DNA from: JAKEGK01 sp036507695
Lineage (GTDB): Bacteria; Pseudomonadota; Gammaproteobacteria; SZUA-152
Length of the DNA: 29,743 nt
NCBI GenBank assembly: GCA_036507695.1
Contig: DATCIR010000304.1
Coordinates: forward strand, 1 to 29,743
Direction of reading: 5' to 3'
Numbering within the stretch: the stretch's first letter is position 1; every line of letters starts with the position of its first letter. The notes beneath the pieces are model-generated. The model was given only the letters and a program-made list of their open reading frames with translations, had not been told where the DNA came from and searched no databases. The translations under genes and the position numbers were made by a program. Below are positions 23,531 to 29,743 of the stretch, piece after piece.

Positions 23531-24802
23531 ATGACTGACAGCAAACAACCGACTGACGCCAAGTCCACGGCACCGGCCGATGCCGCAACAACTACATCGG
23601 CTGAAAAATCCGTTAAGCGCAAGGACACAACGGGCAAGCACGGCGCAACCGGCGCTGATTCATCGGCCCTGGCAGTGAGCGATGAGAAGCAAGCCAAACC
23701 GCAACACACAACACCTGCCCGTCCGCTCAAGCAACGGGTTTTGCCCTGGCTTGGCGGATTCGGTGCCGTGATAATCGCCGTGCTGGGCGCGGGCAATTTT
23801 TGGCTATATCAACAGGGCCAACAGCTGAAACAGCTCATTGAGCGGGTGCCCGAACAACAAAATTCCCAGGATAACGAGATCAATGCGCTTAAGCAAAATA
23901 GCGCAACGTTGCAGGACCAGCAGCAATCACTCGCACTAAAAGCGGAGCAGAATGAAATGGAGCAGCGGAGCCTGCTGGGCGCCCTCGAGCAACTGTCCCT
24001 GCAGATCAAAGCGCTGGCCGCGGAGAAAGGCAAGGAACCGTTGTACTGGCGGGTGTCGGAAGTGGAATATTTGTTAACGCTCGCCAATCAGCGCGTGGCG
24101 CTGGAGCGCGACGTGGTCACGGCGCTCAGCGCGCTGCAGGACGCGGATAACCGGTTGCGCATTATCGCCGATCCGGGATTGATCCCGGTGCGGGAAAAAA
24201 TCTCCCGGGAGATCAACCAGCTCAATAACGTGTCGTTGCCGGATGTACCCGGCATGGCCGCCCAACTGAGAAGCGTGTTAAATGCGCTGGATCAGCTGCC
24301 GCTTGAGAAAAAAACGCCCGCCCTTGTCGAATCCGCCGCGGAAGCCCCAAGGGAATTCACAGGTGCCGGCAATTTCCTGAAAACCGTATGGCAGGATCTG
24401 GTAAACGGCCTGTTTAGAATTCAGCGCAGCGATCAACCCATCGAGCCACTGCTGCCGCCCGAAGAAAAATTTTATCTGGTCTATAATCTGGAGCTCAAAC
24501 TGGAGCAGGCGCGTATCGCCTTGCTGAACCACGACAGCGCTCTGTTCCGCTTAAATCTCGAGGATGTCGCGCAGTGGGCCGGCGATTATTTTGACAAGGA
24601 ATCCGCCGCGGTCAGCAATCTGTTACAGGTGGTCAGCAACCTCAAGCAAGTGGAACTGCGTCCACCATTGCCCGACATCAGCGCGTCGCTGCGCGAATTG
24701 CGGTCATGGCTGGAGAAACAGCAAAAAAATGTGGCCTACCGCCAGCAGGGGCCGGCATCGTCTCAGCTCGCGCTTTCGACTGACGAGGCGCGCACTCCAT
24801 GA
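23531..24802 (+). CDS. hemX: HemX-family membrane protein
   Basis: This is a 423-residue protein. A disordered Ala/Thr/Lys-rich cytoplasmic N-terminus (1-68) is followed by a single transmembrane helix (about 71-94), a coiled coil (about 95-165), and a helical domain with LYWRVSEVEYLLTLANQRVALERD, here shown only as motif pieces YWRVSEVEYLL and LANQRVALERD. It matches PF04375 (HemX). Older annotations call it uroporphyrinogen-III methyltransferase, but it lacks that enzyme's SAM-binding domain, so a catalytic role is doubtful. It lies 46 bp after hemD, and its stop overlaps the hemY start in an ATGA, indicating translational coupling. Confidence 0.92.
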   Translation: MTDSKQPTDAKSTAPADAATTTSAEKSVKRKDTTGKHGATGADSSALAVSDEKQAKPQHTTPARPLKQRVLPWLGGFGAVIIAVLGAGNFWLYQQGQQLKQLIERVPEQQNSQDNEINALKQNSATLQDQQQSLALKAEQNEMEQRSLLGALEQLSLQIKALAAEKGKEPLYWRVSEVEYLLTLANQRVALERDVVTALSALQDADNRLRIIADPGLIPVREKISREINQLNNVSLPDVPGMAAQLRSVLNALDQLPLEKKTPALVESAAEAPREFTGAGNFLKTVWQDLVNGLFRIQRSDQPIEPLLPPEEKFYLVYNLELKLEQARIALLNHDSALFRLNLEDVAQWAGDYFDKESAAVSNLLQVVSNLKQVELRPPLPDISASLRELRSWLEKQQKNVAYRQQGPASSQLALSTDEARTP

Positions 24803-26067
24803 AATGGCTTTTTTATACCCTGGCGACCATCATCGCGGTAGCCTCGCTGACCCTGCTGGCTTTGGCGGACCGGGGTTATGTGCTGATAAATGTACGGGGT
24901 TACACGATCGAGTCGACGCTGGTGACCTGGTTGGTGTTGCTGACGCTGGCGTTTTTCATTCTCCATTACACTCTGCGCTTCCTGACGAACTTGTGGTATG
25001 CACCCAAAGGCATGAAACTCTGGCGGGAGCAACGCCGGCAGCAACGCGCCAACCAGACTTTATTAGACGGCCTGGTTAAACTCGCGGAAGGCGATTGGCG
25101 CCAGGCGGAAAAAGTGGTGCTCAGGCATATCAACAATAGCCGGGCTCCCATGCTCAATTACCTGGCGGCAGCGCGCGCGGCCCATGAGCTCAATGAATAC
25201 GACCGCCGTGATAGTTACCTGAAGCAAGCGGGACAATCAGCCAGCGCCAACGATGTCAGCGTCAAACTCACCCAGGCTGAATTGCAGCTCAGCCAGCATC
25301 ATCAGGAACAGGCGTTGGCAACGTTGCGCACCCTGCAACTGGTGAATCCCCAGCACCGCAAGGTGCTAAAAACCCTGGCCAATCTTTATCTCGAGCTGGG
25401 GGACTGGAAAAATCTTATTGATCTGATTCCGCTGTTGCGCCGCCGTAAGATATTTTCCATGGAGGAACTGGATGCTTTGGAGCGCCGTGCGTATATTGCG
25501 TTTTTATCCTCACAATCGTCCGCATCCCAGAATCTACTATCCGAACTTTGGTCCCGTGTGCCGCAACACGTGCAAAACCACATCGACGTGCTAACACGGT
25601 ATATTCAATTGTTACTGAACCAAGGCGGTAGTGAAATAGTGGAACCCATGATACGCAACGCCCTGAAACGGGAATGGAGCAACGAGCTGGTGCGTTTATA
25701 TGGCGTTATCGATGGCGCTGATCCCAAAACCCAATTAATGAATGCGGAGCAGTGGTTGGTTAAAAAAGCCAATGACCCGGTATTACTGTTAACCGCCGGG
25801 CGCTTGTGTTTGCGCAACCGGTTATGGGGTAAGGCGCGCAGTTATTTCGAAGCCAGCATCGCCGCCAAGGGACCGGCTGAAGTGTTCAACGAGCTGGCGC
25901 ATTTGCTTGAAAGCCTGGGTGAACAGGACCAGGCCATGCGCTATTACCGGGAAGGCCTGGCAAAAACCGCCTATTGCGAGCAATGTGTCGCCGCCAAATC
26001 CCGGTTACAGGAACTGGAACAAGCATCGCCGCAGAATGCCAAAACGCTGCTATCCGCGCAGAAATAA
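24799..26067 (+). CDS. hemY: HemY-family inner-membrane TPR protein
   Basis: This is a 422-residue protein with two N-terminal transmembrane helices (about residues 4-22 and 40-62), the HemY N-terminal domain (PF07219, with RGYTIESTLVTWLVLL), and a long helical region of tetratricopeptide-like repeats. Matching pieces are EGDWRQAEKVVLRH, NYLAAARAAHELNEYDRRD and LANLYLELGDWKNLIDLIPLLRR. It is found next to hemX in many gammaproteobacteria. A role in late heme biosynthesis or heme-related assembly has been proposed, without a defined reaction. It is not the protoporphyrinogen oxidase also named HemY in Bacillus. It starts inside the hemX stop codon. Confidence 0.92.
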   Translation: MKWLFYTLATIIAVASLTLLALADRGYVLINVRGYTIESTLVTWLVLLTLAFFILHYTLRFLTNLWYAPKGMKLWREQRRQQRANQTLLDGLVKLAEGDWRQAEKVVLRHINNSRAPMLNYLAAARAAHELNEYDRRDSYLKQAGQSASANDVSVKLTQAELQLSQHHQEQALATLRTLQLVNPQHRKVLKTLANLYLELGDWKNLIDLIPLLRRRKIFSMEELDALERRAYIAFLSSQSSASQNLLSELWSRVPQHVQNHIDVLTRYIQLLLNQGGSEIVEPMIRNALKREWSNELVRLYGVIDGADPKTQLMNAEQWLVKKANDPVLLLTAGRLCLRNRLWGKARSYFEASIAAKGPAEVFNELAHLLESLGEQDQAMRYYREGLAKTAYCEQCVAAKSRLQELEQASPQNAKTLLSAQK

Positions 26068-26168
26068 TTTTTCGGTCATCACCGCGGCGGCGTCAGGCGG
26101 TTTATCCGTTACTCTTTTAGGACGAGTTGTAACGTACCCGTCCAGGGTATCGCGAAGGGAGGTAAGTC

Positions 26169-26564
26169 ATGCAAGCGAACGCCGGCGTAAAGGCCATATT
26201 GTTGTTTTTTACCTTGTCTTCCACCAGCGCCGCGGAGAGCAGCATGCGTTGTGGAACCAACCTGGTTTCGGTGGGCGATAGCAAAGTCAATGTGCTGTTA
26301 AAATGCGGCGAACCCCTGGTGAAAGAATCCGTCGGCGCCAAGGAAGAGTCCAAACGCATCGATATTCCGTTGACTTCCGAAGCCGATAGACGAGAAACCA
26401 GGAGATCAGCCGCCTATCGTGACCCCGCGGTCGTAAGCCGTGAAGAAGTCGTCACCAAAACCATCGAACACTGGACCTACCATCAAGGTTCCGGGAGCTT
26501 GTTAAAAGTCCTGATCTTTGAAGGCGGGGAACTCGTTGAAATTTCGACGGGCGAACGAATGTAA
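26169..26564 (+). CDS. Exported DUF2845 family protein
   Basis: This is a 131-residue protein with a signal peptide (hydrophobic GVKAILLFFTLSSTSAAES), followed by the DUF2845 pattern MRCGTNLVSVGDSKVNVLLKC, which is shown here in parts as MRCGTNLVSVGDS and VLLKCGEP. C28 and C46 are likely to be disulphide-bonded in the periplasm. A central Glu/Arg-rich stretch and a C-terminal WTYHQGSGSLLKVLIFEGGEL pattern (in parts WTYHQGSG and LIFEGGEL) fit the family. A strong GGGAGGTAA ribosome-binding site lies at 26157-26165. The function of the family is unknown. The gene follows hemY by 101 bp in the same direction, so it could be a distal member of the hem operon or independent. Confidence 0.82.
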   Translation: MQANAGVKAILLFFTLSSTSAAESSMRCGTNLVSVGDSKVNVLLKCGEPLVKESVGAKEESKRIDIPLTSEADRRETRRSAAYRDPAVVSREEVVTKTIEHWTYHQGSGSLLKVLIFEGGELVEISTGERM

Positions 26565-26603
26565 AAGTAGCGGTAGTTATTGCGGGTTATTTTTGCTGTT
26601 CAA

Positions 26604-27626
26604 TCAAGCTGGTTCGGCGTGTTGGAATTCAAATGCATCAGAATAATAGTGCTCCGGCGGCAAATGGCAGTGGGTAAAAGCGTGCTTACCCGCGCTGACC
26701 ATCAACGGTGGGCCACTCGCGTAGACTTCATAATTGGATAAATCCGGAAAATCCCCGGCAATGGTTGCATGCACCAGGCCGGTACGAATGGATTGGTCGT
26801 CCTGCGGTTGCGGATCCGACAATACCGGAACGTAATGAATATGCGGGAAGTCTTTCGTCCACAGTGCGGCCAGGGCATTCATGTATAAATCCTGCTGCGT
26901 TCGCGCCCCCCAATACAAATACATGGGGCGTTGAATGTCGTTAATAATGCAAAACTCAATAATGCTTTTGACCGGCGCAAAACCGGTGCCACCCGCCATG
27001 AAAACAATCGGACGGTCCGAGTCTTCGCGCAGGTAGAACTGCCCGTGCGGCCCTTCCACCCGCAGTATGGTTTTTTCTTCCAGTTCATTAAATACGTAGC
27101 CGGTAAAATCCCCGCCTTCGACATGCCGTATGTGCAATTCTAAAGTGCCGTCAACATACGGCGCATTGGCCAGGGAAAAACTGCGGCGGCGGCCGTCGGG
27201 CAACAATATATCGATGTATTGTCCAGCGCGGAAGGCAAACGTTTCCATAACGGGTAATTTAAGCAGCAATTTAATGACATCGTGGCACAGCCGCTGTTTT
27301 TGGATCACCCGGCAGGGCAGTTTTTTTATTACAATCTCTTCGTCGTGGGGAATAATTTGCGCCGCAATCATCAGGTTGGAACGGGGTTGCGCCTGGCATA
27401 ACAAGGCTGCACCGTGCTGCCGTTCGTCCTCAGTCAAAGCCAGCGCTTGTTCGAAAGGATATGCCACTTCGCCTTCCAGTAACACGCTCTTACAGGTGCC
27501 GCAAGTTCCGCTGCGGCATCCGTACGCGAGATGTATGCCTTCGCGCAATGCCGCGCTTAATATGGATTCGGTTTCATCCACATCCAAGGCGGTATTGCTG
27601 GGCTGGAAAGTGACGCGGTATCTCAT
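26604..27626 (-). CDS. 2Fe-2S/FAD/NAD(P)H oxidoreductase (CDP-6-deoxy-glucoseen reductase-like)
   Basis: This is a 340-residue electron-transfer protein with three modules. An N-terminal plant-type ferredoxin domain has CRSGTCGTC and a distal cysteine (C37, C42, C45, C77). An FAD-binding domain has RRSFSLAN (147-154) and GPHGQFYLRE. An NAD-binding domain has FMAGGTGFAPVKS and YLYWGAR. This is the architecture of reductases serving ring-hydroxylating oxygenases and of AscD/RfbI (CDP-6-deoxy-L-threo-D-glycero-4-hexulose-3-dehydrase reductase). No oxygenase or deoxysugar gene is adjacent, so the electron acceptor is unknown and the common 'glucoseen reductase' label may be misleading. It is convergent with the DUF2845 gene and divergent from the SDR gene at 27801. 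Confidence 0.88.
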   Translation of the reverse strand: MRYRVTFQPSNTALDVDETESILSAALREGIHLAYGCRSGTCGTCKSVLLEGEVAYPFEQALALTEDERQHGAALLCQAQPRSNLMIAAQIIPHDEEIVIKKLPCRVIQKQRLCHDVIKLLLKLPVMETFAFRAGQYIDILLPDGRRRSFSLANAPYVDGTLELHIRHVEGGDFTGYVFNELEEKTILRVEGPHGQFYLREDSDRPIVFMAGGTGFAPVKSIIEFCIINDIQRPMYLYWGARTQQDLYMNALAALWTKDFPHIHYVPVLSDPQPQDDQSIRTGLVHATIAGDFPDLSNYEVYASGPPLMVSAGKHAFTHCHLPPEHYYSDAFEFQHAEPA

Positions 27627-27800
27627 GTTTTTAATGACTGGATTTCAACAAAGCCCGGTTCAGGCGAGTGTCTCGGCAAGCGGCCGGTGAGATTAAAAGA
27701 TCCAAGCAAGCTATGCGCTTTCTATACCACAATCCTATGCTAAACTGCATTCGCAGCAAGGGACCGCGAATTATGCTTGAATCCGCACACGAGATAAACC

Positions 27801-28703
27801 ATGGAAAAAATATGTATAAGTGGCTGTGGTGATATTGGCCGGCGAGCCGCGGCGCGCTATTTGGCAACACGCGGGACATCCCGGTCAAACATCGAACTTT
27901 ATGGACTGGCTCGCCGTCCGGAAGTTCAGGCCCAGCTTCTAACGCTGGGCGTCACACCAGTGCTGGCGGATCTGGACCGGCCGGATACCTTGTCTTCATT
28001 ACCTTCCAAGGATGCAATCCTGTTTCACTTTGCGCCGCCGCCTGAAACCGGGAGAACCGATCCACGTTTACGCGCGCTGTTGGCGGCGTGTGAAAAAACC
28101 GGTCTGCCGGCCAAAGTGATTCTCTTGAGCACCACTGCCGTCTATGGCGATTGCGATGGTAAGTGGATCGATGAATCGGAACCCGTCAATCCCCAAACCG
28201 ATCGCGGCAAACGCCGCCTCGATGCCGAAACCGCCGTGCGCGAATGGGCCGGCAAACACCAAACACCCTATGTGATATTGCGCGTCTCGGGCATTTATGG
28301 TCCCGGGCGTTTGCCGGTTGAACGCTTGCAACAAAGGCTGCCGATCTTGCGCGAAGACCAGGCGCCGTTCAGCAACCGCATTCATCAGGATGATTTGGCC
28401 TTAGTGTGCGTCGCCGCCGCGGAACGCGCGGCCAACGGCGCTATTTACAATGTCTGCGACGGTCATCCCAGCACCATGTCGCATTATTTTAAATCCGTTG
28501 CCAAAGCACTGGGTTTGCCACCCCCGCCCGAGATCGGCCGCGAACAGGCACGGCAACAATTAAGCCCCGGCATGTTGTCCTACCTCAGTGAATCACGGCG
28601 CATGAGTAACGCAAAACTGTTGCGTGAGTTGGGTATTACCTTGCAGTACCCCGACCTCGCAGCGGGACTTGGCAACTTGCCACCGCTGGCCAACAATACC
28701 TGA
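27801..28703 (+). CDS. Atypical SDR / NAD(P)-dependent epimerase-like protein (YeeZ type)
   Basis: This is a 300-residue Rossmann protein. The N-terminal dinucleotide-binding motif GCGDIGRRAA (8-17) is followed by LFHFAPPPETG and LLSTTAVYGD, then ILRVSGIYGPGR, NRIHQDDLA and IYNVCDGHP, which is the layout of extended SDRs. The catalytic Tyr-x-x-x-Lys expected after the YGD segment is absent: the equivalent place reads RGKRRLDAE. E. coli YeeZ shows the same loss, so this is typical of the atypical SDR_a5 subgroup and not necessarily damage. Cofactor binding is likely, while dehydrogenase or epimerase chemistry by the usual mechanism is unlikely. It is divergent from the reductase gene with a 174-bp gap. 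Confidence 0.85.
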   Translation: MEKICISGCGDIGRRAAARYLATRGTSRSNIELYGLARRPEVQAQLLTLGVTPVLADLDRPDTLSSLPSKDAILFHFAPPPETGRTDPRLRALLAACEKTGLPAKVILLSTTAVYGDCDGKWIDESEPVNPQTDRGKRRLDAETAVREWAGKHQTPYVILRVSGIYGPGRLPVERLQQRLPILREDQAPFSNRIHQDDLALVCVAAAERAANGAIYNVCDGHPSTMSHYFKSVAKALGLPPPPEIGREQARQQLSPGMLSYLSESRRMSNAKLLRELGITLQYPDLAAGLGNLPPLANNT

Positions 28704-28759
28704 GCGGACCAGTCAATCTTGAATTACTGTCTGGCTGTTCGACTCCGGCTGCGTCGTGA

Positions 28760-28776
28760 CTTAATCTCACCTTAAG
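28760..28776 (+). promoter_or_regulatory. PmrA/QseB-type response-regulator box
   Basis: CTTAAT-CTCAC-CTTAAG is an exact fit to the pattern YTTAAK-N5-YTTAAK, the direct-repeat site of PmrA/QseB-type OmpR-family regulators. A -10-like TATAGT follows at 28787-28792, 10 bp after the box, which is a spacing suited to activation. The orientation points to the outer-membrane gene downstream. Confidence 0.5.
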
Positions 28777-28786
28777 ACCGCAACGC

Positions 28787-28816
28787 TATAGTTAAACCAG
28801 TACCGAAGTTTATAAT
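28787..28816 (+). promoter_or_regulatory. Two candidate -10 elements before the terminal outer-membrane gene
   Basis: TATAGT (28787-28792) stands 10 bp behind the response-regulator box. A perfect TATAAT (28811-28816) lies 18 bp further down. Neither has a good -35 hexamer at standard spacing, consistent with activator dependence but not proof of it. Confidence 0.35.
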
Positions 28817-28983
28817 AACCGGCAACGCCACATAGCAGTTATGCTCCGGTACACGTCGCACCGTGTCATCACCGGTTGCGCGAGGTTGGCTGATTGCCAT
28901 ATCGCGGCAACCACTGCACCCACGGCAATTGGCATCTGCACGATGACCTTCAACAATAGCATGACAAAAAAAGGCGCCGCGTT

Positions 28984-29743
28984 TTGCATTTTTATAAACA
29001 TCAAAAAGCAATCCTGCTAAACGGACTGTTGTTGGTTGCCCTGAATAGCGTGGCATTCACATCCAGCGCCGGCCATGTGCTGCTGACGGAGGATACCAGC
29101 ACCCAGGGCGCGGGCAACTTTCTTCTGGAGTTTATGTATGAGCAAAGCCGGCATGAGGCCGCTGATGCGCAGGAAGTCGGCCGCGATACCGTATGGACGT
29201 TATATTATGGTCTGCTTGATCCTTTGGACCTGATACTGGGTGTTCCCTATTCCCAACTGGAGGTAACGGGTTCTCCCGATGTATCCGGCGTCGGCGATAT
29301 GGAGCTTGCGGTCAAGTGGCGTTTTTACGAAAAGAACGCGCTCAGTTTTGCGCTGCGGCCGGGCATCGTTTTCGGCACCGGTGACGAAACCCAGGGCCTC
29401 GGCACCGGCAAAAACACGGCCAATATGTTTGGGGTGATGAGCTACGACGCCGCGCCCTGGTGGTTTCATCTGCATGCGGGCATCACCGACAACCGCAGCG
29501 TGCCGGAAGAACGAGAGCATCTCACGCACTATTCCGCCGCTGTCACACGTTCTTTCGGCGATCAATGGCAGCTGGTTGCGGATATCAGCCGCGAAACCAA
29601 TCCCGACCTGTCCTCTAACGACGATATCGAGTCCGCTTTGTTTGGCATCGTCTACATGCCTGTCCCCAGGTTTGAACTGAATGCAGGCTACCGTGCCGCC
29701 ATTAGCGACAGCGCAGCCGATGTCTGGCTGCTTGGCGCTGCAA
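28984..29743 (+). CDS. Outer-membrane beta-barrel protein, MetA-pathway-of-phenol-degradation/transporter-like family (3' truncated by window)
   Basis: The open frame runs from the TAG at 28957-28959 to the window end with no ATG before the signal peptide. With a TTG start at 28984 (AAGG at 28971-28974) the product begins MHFYKHQKAILLNGLLLVAL and has a signal peptide ending near FTSSAG. The mature part alternates short polar and aromatic strands: FLLEFMYEQSR, TLYYGLLDPLDLILGVPYS, DMELAVKWRFYEK, ALRPGIVFGTGDE, FELNAGYRAAIS. This resembles the phenol_MetA_deg outer-membrane family (PF13557), whose substrates are mostly unknown. An ATG at 28961 would be in frame only if the A7 run at 28966-28972 had one more A (see findings). 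No stop codon is reached. The outer-membrane assignment is good and the specific function is unknown. Confidence 0.72.
   Translation, partial: MHFYKHQKAILLNGLLLVALNSVAFTSSAGHVLLTEDTSTQGAGNFLLEFMYEQSRHEAADAQEVGRDTVWTLYYGLLDPLDLILGVPYSQLEVTGSPDVSGVGDMELAVKWRFYEKNALSFALRPGIVFGTGDETQGLGTGKNTANMFGVMSYDAAPWWFHLHAGITDNRSVPEEREHLTHYSAAVTRSFGDQWQLVADISRETNPDLSSNDDIESALFGIVYMPVPRFELNAGYRAAISDSAADVWLLGAA

Noticed and set aside
28841..29020. 59-residue plus-strand open frame with several cysteines, before the outer-membrane gene
   Set aside because: It has no ribosome-binding site or recognisable family, and it overlaps the signal-peptide region of the barrel gene in another frame. Its 3' part is better explained by the out-of-frame ATG and A7 tract issue.

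Overview
The window is a chromosomal replication-origin region of a free-living, Gram-negative gammaproteobacterium. The core genes (dnaA, gyrB, rsmA, fbp, hemC) match the gammaproteobacterial versions closely. Outer-membrane biogenesis genes (lptD, surA) and an outer-membrane beta-barrel gene are present, and the order rpmH-rnpA-yidD-yidC-mnmE | dnaA-dnaN-recF-gyrB is the classical origin arrangement. I cannot name the genus. The gene order is not enterobacterial, because the lptD-surA-pdxA-rsmA block sits directly behind mnmE. No tRNA, rRNA, CRISPR array, prophage or transposase gene was seen.

Layout. 1-395: the start of glyQ (minus strand, cut by the window edge). 610-3106: a two-gene plus-strand cassette of a GCS2-type carboxylate-amine ligase and an AstE/AspA-type zinc hydrolase. 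3146-3445: a gene-free, nested inverted-repeat (MITE-like) element between convergent genes. 3458-13780: a long minus-strand series, read from the origin outward as rpmH, rnpA, yidD, yidC, mnmE, lptD, surA, pdxA, rsmA and a DUF218/YdcF-type gene. 13781-13990 and 15380-15614: DnaA-box-bearing regions flanking dnaA, the best oriC candidates. 13991-20524: dnaA, dnaN, recF, gyrB on the plus strand, with three parS-like sites in and just behind recF. 20589-21611: fbp (minus). 21795-26067: hemC, hemD, hemX, hemY. 26169-26564: a small secreted DUF2845 protein. 26604-27626: a 2Fe-2S/flavin reductase (minus). 27801-28703: an atypical SDR of the YeeZ type. 28984-end: an outer-membrane beta-barrel protein cut by the window edge, preceded by a PmrA/QseB-type response-regulator box.

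How it works together. The minus-strand arm makes ribosomal protein L34 and the RNase P protein, the membrane insertase pair YidC/YidD, the tRNA-modifying GTPase MnmE, the LPS transporter LptD and its chaperone SurA, the vitamin B6 enzyme PdxA and the 16S rRNA methylase RsmA. The plus-strand arm supplies initiator, sliding clamp, RecF and gyrase B. The hem block converts porphobilinogen to uroporphyrinogen III, followed by two membrane proteins of less certain role.

Most of the window is housekeeping DNA. The items most worth a second look are the parS-like sites embedded in recF, the palindromic element at 3146-3445, the ligase/hydrolase pair at 610-3106, the 12-bp tandem repeat in yidD, and the response-regulator box plus A7 tract before the final outer-membrane gene.
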